Shown: positions 22,293-32,663 of the stretch, one piece after another
Layout of the letters: each line of letters begins with the position of its first letter
Numbering within the stretch: position 1 is the first letter of the stretch
Assembly: GCF_029407905.1 (NCBI RefSeq)
Contig: NC_073627.1
Coordinates: 154,075,697-154,139,696 of the forward strand
DNA length: 64,000 bases
Direction of reading: 5' to 3'
From: Bubalus kerabau
Taxonomy: Eukaryota; Chordata; Mammalia; Artiodactyla; Bovidae
Notes under the pieces: generated by a model
Told to the model about the DNA's origin: nothing
The model's database searches: none
Seen by the model: the letters and a program-made list of their open reading frames with translations, nothing else
Made by a program: the position numbers and the translations under genes

Positions 22293-24740
22293 CAGTGGGG
22301 GACGGGTAAAAGTCTCTAGATCACTGAGTTACATTCAGAGGGAGCCATTCATTTGTCACCTTTCCTCCACGTTTCTCAGAGACACTGAGTTCACTCCCTC
22401 AGTCGGCCCTCAGGTGCTGCAGGCCTGCACGCAGCCCTCGTCAGGCTCCTTAGGCTGCAGCTAGCCCGCTGGGCACCTCCTCTGGGTGGGAACTGGCTGC
22501 ATGTGCCCACCATTGCCTCTTCCCCTGAAACCATAATGTGACATCCACCTCCATCTTGGAGGGCCTCAAGGCCCCCAGATGCCTGGGCCTGAAGCACTGG
22601 GGTTCACAGGCTGCAGAGTCATTGATGTGCTGATGTTGGGAGGTGAGTGGGAGGCCCATGCCTGTCCCCCTTGCCAGCTACTCCTACTGTCATCTTGCCC
22701 TGGGTTCCTACTGGCAACTTGAGGCCCATAGTCCTGCTGCAGATAGAGAAGGAAGAGATCCAAGGTGCAGAAAAAGAAATGAACAAACTTCAACAATAAT
22801 GGGAGGGACAGAGAGGCTGCCTAGCAGAGCAGAGGGTGCCTGGAGGATCAACCCAGTATAGCACCCAGCAGCTTCGGGGGACACCTGGGACCCCAAACCT
22901 TGGAACAGGGTGGCTTTCTGCTCTGCCCCTGTCTGGGAGGACAGCCAGGCAAGGGCAGCGCAGCCGTGAGCACTGATTGCCTCTCAGGTGGTCATCCCCC
23001 AAGGTGACGTCACAAGACTCTGATATTTTCAATGAATCATTTTGCCGGGAGGAAAGGTTTTGATCCCACTGCTGAGATAAAAATGTTTGATGAGAAGAAG
23101 CTGAGTTCTCTGGATTGTGACATTGACATCAGAGGGCTGATGGACTGGGGGGCGTGGTGCAGGCTCGGGTGTCGGGCCTCACAGAGAGAGATTCACAGAG
23201 GTGGATGAGCTGCCAGCTCCTAGGATCTGAGTGCGGGTCAGAGGAGGTGTGGTGGTAGCAAAGTGCAGGGACCAAGGGCAAAATAAAGCATAGGAGAGCT
23301 TCTTCTGGTTCCCCCATCAGCTGGGTCCTGGGAGGTTCTTGACTGTGGGGGCTCTAGCCAGGGCCCCTTTGGCTGGGTTACTGCTTCTACACCTCGCTCT
23401 GGGCTTCTGTGTGCTTTGGTATTCCTGGCCGGCACTTACCGTAAGGGGTTGCCCTTGGGCTGTTCTTGAATTGCCCTTGGGGTGCTGGAGCTGTTTTGTT
23501 GAAAGGGCCCAGGAGTTGAGGTCTCAACCCCTACATGCTCCCCGCTCCCCACCCCGACCCATGGCCTCGACCAGTGAAGTTTGTGGGGTGCCACTTCTGC
23601 TGTGGGTCTCCCAAAGGTCAGGATGAAATCTTCTCCACTGCCTGGGGACTGGCCTAGATTTCCCCTGGCTTGGTTCTTCTCTGTCTATGCCCTACTGTGC
23701 CCTCCCATCCCAGTCTCTCCTGGGAGTCCTGCCTCATTGCTCTCTTACATAAGCCCTCATCTCAGGACCTGCCTCTAGGGAACCTCAGGCCTCCCTGCTC
23801 CTTGCTTGAAGGGAAACCAAGCAGAGCCTTGAACAATGAGCTTTGAGCAAGCATGTCCATGGAAGGCAGGATGCAAAAGGGTCAAAGGTGAGAATGAACA
23901 CTGGGGTCCTGCAGACACAGAGTGGGGCCTGGGCTGAGTGTGAGAGGAATTTAGTGGGAGGAAAACAGGCCAAGCCTGACCAGGCCCTGGGGGACGGGCC
24001 TTCCTCAGGAAGGTGTGTGCTGCGGTGAGGGGTGCTCTAGGTCTGAGGCTCAGGGAACCTGGGATTCACGGGTTATTTACTAGGTGGGCAGGATAGATAT
24101 GTGGATCATTTCTCAGGCCTCTTGCTTCGAGCAGAACTCTGGCTGGAAAAAGACTCTCAGGTATTTTTCTTTATGTCAGAATCCCTATGAATAAAACCTT
24201 GCCAAACGGATTGCTAGCTTCTCAAAGTAGGATAATGGCCTTTATGAGTTGGTTGGGATGGGATGCATCTGCCATTTACTGTTGCTTCCAGGATTTGGAT
24301 CTTTGTTTGTTTACTCCTATCCTGATACCTGGATTTGTCTCCAAATGTTCGCTGAGCACTCAGCCCTCTCCAGGCTGGGCTGGGTGAACACTGAGACCAT
24401 AGTGTGGTCCACATCCCTTCTGGTGAGAGAAGTCATAGGGAGGACATGCATTAGTAAGTAGGTGATTATGGACTGCAAGATGGGTTAGAGGGCAGGAGCA
24501 AAGCAGTGATGGGGGTGGCGTGGTGCAGAGCTCAGTGGGGTCTGCTTGGGCTCCTCCCCAAAGAAGGGAAGGAGGACAGCAGACGGAGTAGGGGTTCCCT
24601 GGTGGACAGACGACAGATGTGCAAAGACAATGCCAGGGAGCCAGCTGGAAATAAGGTGACCCTGGTGCGGGTGGGGCTAGATGATGTCAGAGAGGGAAGC
24701 AGGACACAGGACACACCCTTATCTTGGATGTGATGACTGT
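22293..24740. other. GC-rich unique sequence, no gene seen
   Basis: 2.4 kb with no clear young repeat. Short frames occur in all six frames, as expected for GC-rich DNA. I recognise no protein family. It is the largest repeat-poor block in the first 25 kb and the best place to look for missed exons or conserved elements. Confidence 0.45.
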
Positions 24741-24942
24741 GTGTTAGTTGCTCAGTCGTGTCAGACTCTTTGCGACCCCACGGACTGTAACCTGCCAGGC
24801 TTCCCTGTTCACGGAATTCTCCAGGCCAAGAATACTGGAGTGGATTGCCATTCCCTTCTCTAGAAGAACTTCCCAACCCAAGGATCGAACCCTGGTCTCC
24901 TACATGGCGGGCAGATTCTTTATCATTTGAGCTACGGGGGAG
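24741..24942 (-). mobile_element. Bov-tA SINE
   Basis: Reverse-oriented: 'gttagttgctcagtcgtgtc' to 'atcatttgagctacggggg'. The TSD is unclear. Confidence 0.92.
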
Positions 24943-24946
24943 GTAT

Positions 24947-25774
24947 GTGAGGGGCAGGCAGTATATAACATAGGTCCTGTCTGTCTATAAGGAAGTCTTT
25001 GAGAACCTGGACGGGAGACAGGAGTGGCGGGGTGTCTGGGGTGAGAAGGGCAGGCAAAGGGGGCTTCCTGTCCGAGGCAGCAAGAGCAGACTTGGATGTG
25101 AGGGTGCAAGGAAGAAGGTGAAGGCTGGGAAGTCCACTGCTTCTGGTTTGAGAAACTGGGTTAAGGCTAGGATGTAGGTGGATTGTTGAGACCAGAAGAG
25201 GCTCCTAGAGTTTACTTTGGGATGGGAAAATTTGAAATGCCTGAGTGAAAATCAGGGAGGACTCTCAGTGGACAGTGGCATGTGAATATGAATCTGGGGG
25301 TATTATGATCTTTAAAGCAAGGCTCCAAAAGGCTGAAATGACCAAGGAACATTCACTGGCTGTTTCCTGGATCTTTCTTTCTTCTGAGTATCATTTTTAC
25401 ACATTTTGCCACAGGATTAGATCACAGTTTGTTTTCTTGAAAAATTACTTAAAAAAAAAAAAAACAAAAAACCCTTGAAATAAACCTCAGCTTTTCCTAT
25501 GCATGCTATCTGTGAAATATCTCAAGTCTGAAATGATGGAGGTAGCCAAGCTGGAGATGTATTGTTAAAATTATTGAAATATCAACCTCTGTGTGTTGAT
25601 ACCTAAAAGTTGTTTTGAACCCCACCCTTCGAGTATGACCTCAAAACGGAAATGGATCCCAGGCACAGCTTTGCCGGTTGTCAGCTGCAGCTTCTTAATC
25701 TTGAATGTTGGGTTTCTACTCAGTGAAATGGGAATCATAGCACTCCTTTACAGAGCTGTGAACTTCATAGAGAT
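24947..25774. other. Intergenic, no gene seen
   Basis: Unique, with an A-rich tract near 25450-25475 and a possible MIR remnant near 25680-25760. Confidence 0.4.
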
Positions 25775-25936
25775 AACCATGAGTGATGGCTCATTTTGTC
25801 AACTTCCCTGGGTCGCCAAGTGTCCAGATATTTGGTAAACATGATTGTGGGCGTGTCTGTGGGGGTGATTTCCAGATGAGATTAGCATTTGCATTGGTGG
25901 ATGGAGTAAAGCAGATTTTCATCCCCAGTGTGGTGG

Positions 25937-26145
25937 TAGTAGTCGCTTAGTCGTGTCTGACTCTTTGCAACCCCCATGGACTGGAGAGTGCCAGGCTCCT
26001 CTGTCAATGGAATTCTCCAGGCAAGAATATTGGAGTGAGTTGCCATGCCCTTCTCTAGGGGAATCTTCCTGACCCAGGGATTGAACCCAGGTCTCCTGCA
26101 TTGCAGGCAGATTCTTTATCATTTGAGCTATTGGGGAAGCCCCCT
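25937..26145 (-). mobile_element. Bov-tA SINE inside MLT2 LTR
   Basis: A full reverse-oriented copy. TSD CAGTGTGGTGG is perfect at 25926-25936 and 26146-26156, with LTR sequence resuming after it. Confidence 0.96.
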
Positions 26146-26408
26146 CAGTGTGGTGGGCCTCATCTAATCAGTTGAAGGCTTGAATAGAACAAAATGTGGA
26201 GGAAGGGAGAATGTGCCCCTTTCTCTGCCTGGCTGCTTGAGCTTTGACATCAGTCTCCTGCCCTCACACTGGAACCTGAACCCTCAACCCTTCCATTTTT
26301 AGAAGCACACCACCAGCTTTCCTGGGTCTCCAGCATGCAGACAGCGGAACTGGGGACTTCTGAGCCTCTATAATCATATGGGTCAATTCCTCATAATAAA
26401 TCATATGG

Positions 26409-26437
26409 CTATCTATCTATATCTATCTATCTATCTA
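26409..26437 (+). repeat. (ATCT)n microsatellite in the MLT2 LTR
   Basis: About seven ATCT units, at the place where this LTR family normally has a TATATCTC-rich stretch. Confidence 0.85.
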
Positions 26438-26741
26438 CCATCTTTCTCTTGTGGGTTCTGTTTCCCTACAGAATCCTGACAAATATATCATGTAAAGGGC
26501 CTGATATAGGGCTTTCCACATGGATGACTATAATCTTTGTGTTCTGCAGTCTCTATCAACACACATCTTCTCCTCTGTAGGATGTGGAAGAGTCCGGGTC
26601 TCTGTTTAATTGGCCTTTGCATAAAACCAACAGAGGACAGCATTCTCAAATGCTGCTTGGAATAACACACAATGATAGTATTAATAAACTTGGAGCTGGA
26701 TAGTCCTTAAGATATGACTTCAAGCATTTAGAATAGGTACA

Positions 26742-26974
26742 TGCTTAGTGGCTCAGTCATGTCCCACCTTTGGTGACCCTATGGACTGTAACCTTCCTAT
26801 AGGCTGCCTATAGACTGTAAATCCCTCAAGGGTTCACCTGATAAGAATACTGGAGTGGGTTCCTATTAATATAAATATCTCCTCCTTCATGGGATCTTCC
26901 TAACCCAGGGATCGAACTCGCATCTCCTGCTTGGCGGGCAGATTCTTTACCACTGAGCCACCTGGGAAGCCCCC
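26742..26974 (-). mobile_element. Bov-tA SINE with internal rearrangement
   Basis: A reverse-oriented copy whose middle part is rearranged ('cctatagactgtaaatccct' is not in the consensus). TSD AGAATAGGTACA is perfect at 26730-26741 and 26975-26986. Confidence 0.93.
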
Positions 26975-27024
26975 AGAATAGGTACAAAATTTGCCAAATC
27001 TTCTGCACAAAATTGTGGCAGGGC

Positions 27025-27424
27025 TGCCCAGGTAGAGGATGGTGCTCTTAGGCACCAACGTCAACATTACCTGGGAGCTTGTCATAAATGCAGATTTTTA
27101 GGCCTTGAACTGAACTCTGCCATTTATGAACCCAGTCACCAGTCACACTTGGCTCATGGGCACTGGAAATGTGGCTCGTGCCACAGAAGGGAAAAATAAT
27201 ATTTGAAACATTCTAGGTTAAATAAAATATCCTGTTAAGATGAATTTCCCCTGCTTCTTTTAACTTAAAAATATGTTGTCATCAGGAAACTTTAAATTAC
27301 ACATGTGACTCACATGGTACTTCTACTGGACAGCACTGTATGCATACCTGCTGACTGAGAATCTTAATTTTAGCAAGTTCCCCAGGTGATTTTCAGCCAT
27401 GAAAGTTTGGGGAGCACTGCTCTA
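27025..27424 (+). mobile_element. hAT element (MER5-like), split by a second old element
   Basis: The left part 'cattacctgggagcttgtca' and 'aaatgcagatttttaggcct' and the right part 'agcaagttccccaggtgatt' and 'aaagtttggggagcac' are separated by 27121-27340. The insert resembles another old DNA element ('ggaaatgtggctcgtgccac'). Confidence 0.5.
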
Positions 27425-27426
27425 GG

Positions 27427-27802
27427 CAAGGGGTCAACAAACTACAGCTTGTGAGCCAAATCCTGCCTACTGCTGGGTTTTTGAATAAAGTTTTATTGAA
27501 TCACGACCAGACCCATTTGTTACATGTTATCTATGGCTCTTCCCATGGCTCTTTCATGAAGAACTTTAGGCTTGAAAGTGAAGTCGCTCAGTTGTGTCCG
27601 ACTCTTTGCGACCCCATGGACTGTAGCCTACCAGGCTCCTCTGTCCATGGGATTTTCCAGGCAAGAGTACTGCAGTGGGTTGCCATTTCCTTCTCCAGGG
27701 ATCTTCCCAACCCAGGGATCAAACTCAGGTCTCCCGCATTGCAGGCAAACACTTTACTCTCTGAGCCACCAGGGAAGCAAACAATAGAGTTTCTGACCCC
27801 TG
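27427..27802 (+). mobile_element. hAT-Charlie element, interrupted by Bov-tA
   Basis: It starts 'aaggggtcaacaaactacag', then 'tgaataaagttttattgaa' and 'gttatctatggctcttccc'. After the SINE it ends 'gagtttctgacccctgg', which is the other terminal repeat. The same family occurs in reverse at 32443-32663. Confidence 0.7.
27574..27780 (-). mobile_element. Bov-tA SINE
   Basis: Reverse-oriented, close to consensus ('gtgaagtcgctcagttgtgt' to 'gagccaccagggaagc'). It is inserted in the hAT element. Confidence 0.94.
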
Positions 27803-28387
27803 GTCTGGGCCTTTAATCCTTCCAGTATCTGTGGCATGATCTCCAACCCAGGGTGCCTGTTCCCACTCTTGTCAGGAAAGTCCCTTGGCAGGGGTGTCCC
27901 TGGTGCAAAGTACCCCTGGAAGCCTGCCTCTTTCCTGGAAGTCATAGAGCAAGCCAAAGATCCTTTGGCGATGTAATGGAAAAGATTAAAAGATGATTTA
28001 AAATAAAAATTTCCAGTCATATTGGAAAGGCCCTTCAAGGTCACCTGCCCACTCTCTCATTTGGTGATGGGGAAACAAGGCCTCACGATGGGGCATGAGC
28101 TGTGGGCCACCCAGCTGCTGGGACCTCTGTGTTTTTGCACCAGGTTGTTTCCCCAGATCCTGGGCGTGTGGGCACCGCCCCAGGCTGGCCACAGAGGTGT
28201 GATGTGAAGACATAGCAGGGCCTTATCCTCAAGTACTGAGACTTGGTTTGGGTTTAGCACTGATTTCCTGTGCCAGTTTTAAATCATATTAAAGGAAGAT
28301 ATGAGATTTTTATGTTAATAAGTGGAAGGAGTTAGACAAAAAGGAAAAGATAAGACTGAGAATTATGGTTCTATTTTCCTGCTACTT
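27803..28387. other. Intergenic, no gene seen
   Basis: Unique sequence with short overlapping frames but no family match. Confidence 0.45.
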
Positions 28388-28665
28388 ACAGTGTGGTCCA
28401 CAGACCAGCAGCAGGCTGAGGGTTAGAAAGAAATGCAGAAACTTAATGGTCCCTAGACCCCCAGTTCAAAAACTACATTAAACAAGATCTTGAGGGAAGG
28501 ATAGGCACAGAGCATTTGAAACTTATCACTCTTTGGTTGTTCTTCAACTTTGGGACATCTTGAAATCACCAGGGGAGGTGTTAAAATTCTGAAGCCGGGT
28601 CCCTGCTATAGAGCTTCTGATGTCATGGTCTGGGGCCAGGGCTGGGCATGGAGACTTTTAGGGCC
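28388..28665 (+). repeat. Two hAT (MER5/MER20-type) fragments
   Basis: First: 'cagtgtggtccacagaccag' to 'ttaaacaagatc'. Second: 'tcttgaaatcaccagggg' through 'gttaaaattctgaagccggg' to 'tggggccagggctgggcat'. Both are ancient and diverged. Confidence 0.6.
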
Positions 28666-29343
28666 CCCGTGTGGGGGGTTAGTGTGCAGTGGAGGGTGAG
28701 GACAGCAGTCTACAGTGGTTCTTTTCTCCATGAATTTCACTACCCCAAACTTGTGCTCTATACGGCCTGGCTGGAGTCACCAAGGAATTGCTCTTGATTC
28801 ACATGGCTTGGAGCCCACTGTTGGTTTCGTTGCCCAACCAACAAGGTTCCCCTCCCACCAAGTGTGGGAGACCCGCCCTCTTTGGGTTCTCTGCACCTCT
28901 GGTGAAGCTTCTGAAAGGTGTGATGTCCAATGTGGCTGACCCACCCAATGTGGGGAAGCAACGTCTCCCGCTCCAGCTGTCAGGGCCAGTTGTGATACCC
29001 CCGTCTCTCTTCTCTCTGCTGCAGATGGTGGGGGCTCATGCCAGAGGAGCCTCTTGTTCCCTTGTGTCTGTGGGGGAACTGTGGTGGGCCAGCCTCTGGG
29101 GCTGGAGACGCTTGTACCTTCGCAGACCTGATAACTCCAGCCCGAAGACTGGCCTTGCTGGGTGTGCAGTGATGGTACAGCTGGGCATGGGTGCCCCCAC
29201 ATGATGGCGTCCTTCAAACCTGTCTGGCTGAAGCTCTCAGGTCTGGGGAGATCCCAGACTCTGTTCTCTCCTAGCTCTCCTGCAGACAATCCTGTGTCAC
29301 TCAGGGAGGTGGGAGACCCTTCAGGTGCCCAGGCTTATATCCT
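28666..29343. other. Intergenic; unassigned sequence with long opposing frames
   Basis: A 170-codon frame on minus (28777-29289) and a 138-codon frame on plus (28788-29204) overlap. Neither shows a recognisable domain. A pyrimidine tract followed by CTGCAG near 29005-29024 resembles a 3' splice site. It could also be an LTR I do not recognise. Confidence 0.35.
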
Positions 29344-29640
29344 CTGCTGCTCATGCTGCTTCTGCTGCTTCTGCTGCTGCTAAGTCGGCTTCAGTCATGT
29401 CCGACTCTGTGCGACCCCATAGACGGCAGACCACCAGGCTCCTCCGTCCCTGGGATTCTCCAGGCAAGAACACTGGAATGGGTTGCCATTTTCTTCTCCA
29501 ATGCATGAAAATGAAAAGTGAAAGTGAAGTTGCTCAGTTGTGTCCTACTCTTAGCGACCCCATGGACTGCAGCCTACCAGGCTCCTCTGTCCATGGGATT
29601 TTCCAGGCAAGAGTACTGGAGTGGGTTCCTACTGGCTGCC
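29344..29640 (-). mobile_element. BOV-A2 SINE
   Basis: An interrupted (GCT)n tail, two Bov-A units and the linker 'aatgcatgaaaatgaaaagt'. It ends 'gagtactggagtgggttcct'. No clear TSD. Confidence 0.93.
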
Positions 29641-30988
29641 CCTCCCTGCCAGGCCTTGGGCTGCTACAGCTTCAGGTGGTTCTTGCCCGGCTCCTCCCAC
29701 AGTGGGAAGAACAGGGTAGCCCGGAGAATCAGAGCCAGGTCTTCTAGGTGCCCTGATGCTGTGGGTGGTGCAGAGCCACGGTTCGCTGGCTGCTGTGCAG
29801 CTCTGCAGGGTGTCTGCTGGACTTTCTTTGATTGGATGCATTTTGAGATACTACAGCTTTAGGTAGTTAATTGTTCTTTCTCATCAGTACTTTACTGCAT
29901 GAATTGATTTTTTTTTTTTTTATAAGCACGTACTTTTAAGTAAAATAATAGCATTTTTTACAACAGTAAAACCCAGTTAACTGTATCCATCAGCTGTGTG
30001 GCTCCAAAAACTAGCTTATGCAGTCCCTTCCATCTCTGTCATCATCCCCGGCTGCCTCAGTTGCCTCCTAGGGGACTCAGGAACTTCTTGCTGGGCCACT
30101 GTAAGGATTAGACAATGTACCTACAACTTGAAGCTTAATGCAGACCTGGGCAAAGCCTGGGTAAATGTTTGCAGACATAAGACTGGGGAACAGCTGTTAG
30201 GGCAGGCTCATCCAGGCTGCCTCCCTGAGCCCTTTGCTGCTTTCACTCCAACTCCTGTCTGCTCTGCCTGGTTCTTGGGCTTACAGTGGGGAGGAGGGAG
30301 GGAGGAAGAGGCATCATGAGGACAGAGGCCCCAGCAAAGTGTTGGAACGACAGGGAGGGGACAGCTGGGTGTGTGGGGCAGACTGGAGTGGAAGAAGACA
30401 AAGACAACAGGTTGAGAAGAGTAAAGAGAGCTTGATGCCCTCTGTGTGGCTGGAGAAGCACAGGTAGGACCTGAGTCATTCTAGAGTTCCTCTTGGTTGC
30501 CATGGCAACAGCACTCCTGGGCCAAGGGAAAGGACTGATTCCCTCAAGCTATGGTTCGGGCACCACCTGCTGAGTGAAAGCAGAGACTTTTATATTCAAT
30601 GTAAGATGGAAACTTCTAGAAGAGGAAACACCTTGGATAGCACATGAATGTGGGTAGCAGAAGCTTCAGTTGGGGGGGTGTGCAGCAGCAAAAGAGAGGG
30701 TTGGCATTCTTTTTTTTTTCCCTTAGAAGAACTAACTCATTCCTTCAAGACAGATTCTTGAGAACTGGAAGCAATAATGCTTGCAGTCACAGGGATAGGT
30801 TGTGTTTCCTTGGAAGGAAAGGAGAATGTTCCAAATGCTGAAGCTTTTTCTCCAGCCTGACGAAAGGGTGGTGAGACATCACTTCCCTGAAGCAGAGCTG
30901 ATCGAAACTTGCTTGCGTCACACTGCCCCTGGGAGCCCCCGGCCCAGCCCAGTCCAGTCCTTCCTTGTCCACTGCTGGCTGGAGCCTA
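29641..30988. other. Intergenic, possible MIR
   Basis: 30050-30185 follows MIR order weakly ('tgcctcagttgcctcctagg', 'ctgtaaggattagacaatgt'). The rest is unique. Confidence 0.4.
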
Positions 30989-30989
30989 T

Positions 30990-31290
30990 CTTGGTGCCTG
31001 AAGGCTTGTCGCCTGCTTCTTCATGTTGCTCCTGCATCTTCAAACCAAGTCCTTCCACACTTCCCATCTCTCTTAAGCCATCGTCAGCCACATCTCTTCT
31101 TGCCTCCAGAGAGCTCTCTGCTTTTCACGGTACATGTGATTAGATTGGGCCTGCCTGGATAACCTAGGACAATCTCTTATCAGATCTGATGTCTTTTAAA
31201 ATCTATAACCATAGTCACCTCTACAGGGTCCCTTTCACCATGCATTGCAACATATTGCCAGACATCCAAGACATCCAGATATCCATCTGT
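30990..31290 (-). mobile_element. MaLR-type LTR fragment
   Basis: 'tgattagattgggcctgcct', 'ggataacctaggacaatctc' and 'acagggtccctttcacca' match the reverse complement of the MLT1 mid-LTR. Diverged. Confidence 0.5.
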
Positions 31291-32300
31291 GCCCCATCCC
31301 CCTCCTCCATCTGCTGGTCTGGGAGGCAGCCCCACAGGCTATGGCCTTTACAAAGGAATTTCCTGCACCACCCACCACGACCCTGCCATTAGCCTTGTAA
31401 ATTGCAGCTTCTATTAGAAGGAGGAAGGGCTCTGAGCTTTCTCTGAAGATGCAGTTGAGGGATTGTAACAAGCAAAATGTGTTTTGATTTTCGCTTTCCC
31501 TAAAATACAAATATAATGGATAGATTTTCGATGAGCAAATTATGAAAACCATGGCTGGGTTCATAGCATGTCTTATCTGTTTAGAGCCTGAGCTATTGTG
31601 AAATGTCAGGCTTGCTTCTTTAAAAAGAGACTAAAATTCAGTGCAAGGTGGCTCTGCATCTAAAAGAACACACACGTGGACAGTGTGCATTAGAGGGATA
31701 AAAAATTCCTGTCCTAGGGGACCATTCTGGTTCGCGTTGATTTCATAATGATAAAATTCATTTAAAAGGCAGAAACCCACAAACTCAAATGCGGTCAAAC
31801 TGTTGCCGAAAGTAGAGGTGACGTCCAAGGTGAAGGAAACAGAAGTCTGTGGTTTGGTAGTTGGTTTCATGATGAGTTATGTATTTCTCCAGAAAAGCTG
31901 TGCGATCAGTTACAGTTTGCTATTGGGCAGCTTCAGGAACTAATTCAGCCGTGGTTTCATGTCTGATTTTGGTGGTGCTCTGTCTTTCTGTTCCATCCTC
32001 ATGGTCACAGTCCAACAATTTCTAGAGGGATGAGGGGAGCAGATCCCAGTTATCCACTGTTGTGTGACAATGCCCCCACTTCCAACTTGGTGACTTAAAA
32101 CCACCATCATTTTAAACCAATTCTGAGAGTTGCCCAGGCCCAGCCGGGGGAGGAGTGGGGAGTGGGGTCTTCCTGCTGCTTCCCTTGGGACCCCCATGCT
32201 AGAAGTTCATGATCAAATCACTTGGCCAATCACATGACTAGGACATATAGTCCTTTCTTTCTCCTGTGGCTTCAGGGCCCCTCTTTGGGGTCTCTCCAGT
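31291..32300. other. Intergenic, weak old repeat
   Basis: 32040-32260 ('cactgttgtgtgacaatgcc', 'tgacttaaaaccaccatcat') resembles an old 'cttaaaacaacaa' repeat whose family I cannot name. The rest is unique. Confidence 0.4.
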
Positions 32301-32307
32301 GGGTAGG

Positions 32308-32427
32308 AAAGTGAAGGGAAAGTGAAGTGAAAATGAAGTCGCTCAGTCGTGTCCGACTCTTAGTGACCCCATGGACTGCAGCCCACCAGGCTCCTCCGTC
32401 CATGAGATTTTCCAGGCAAGAGTACTG
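32308..32427 (-). mobile_element. BOV-A2 fragment (head unit and linker)
   Basis: 'gtgaagtgaaaatgaagtcg' then one Bov-A unit ending 'gcaagagtactgggg'. A short GGGTAGG repeat flanks it (32301-32307 and 32428-32434). Confidence 0.85.
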
Positions 32428-32442
32428 GGGTAGGTGGATTTC

Positions 32443-32663
32443 TTAAATCGAGCTTTGGCAAATTTTCTGTTGAGGGTCAGGTAGTAAATATTTTAGGCCT
32501 TGTGGCCATATGGCCTCTGTCACCAGTACTCTGTATCAAAAGCAGCTACAGACAATGCACAAATGAATAGGCGTGATTTGTTACAATAAAACTTCATTTA
32601 CAAAAACAGATGGGGAGTGTAGGTTTAGTGGGGGCCATAGTTTGCTGCCTGCTTTCTTACATG
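32443..32663 (-). mobile_element. hAT-Charlie element
   Basis: In reverse: 'aaattttctgttgagggtca', 'agtaaatattttaggccttg', 'aataaaacttcatttacaaa' and 'catagtttgctgcc'. Same family as 27427-27802. Confidence 0.7.

Larger units (their letters stand above)
25775..26495 (+). mobile_element. MLT2-type ERVL solo LTR, interrupted by Bov-tA
   Basis: 'gatggctcattttgtcaact', 'gtgtccagatatttggtaaa', 'tcatctaatcagttgaaggc', 'gctttcctgggtctccagc' and 'gttctgtttccctacagaat' match the ERVL LTR consensus in order. It is a solo LTR with no internal retroviral genes attached. A Bov-tA splits it at 25937-26145. Confidence 0.8.

Noticed and set aside
28777..29289. 170-codon minus-strand frame
   Set aside because: No recognisable domain, and it overlaps a similar frame on the other strand, as expected in GC-rich DNA.
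29325..29747. 140-codon frame starting in unique sequence
   Set aside because: Nearly all of it is translated BOV-A2. The same peptide blocks appear from other copies in the window.
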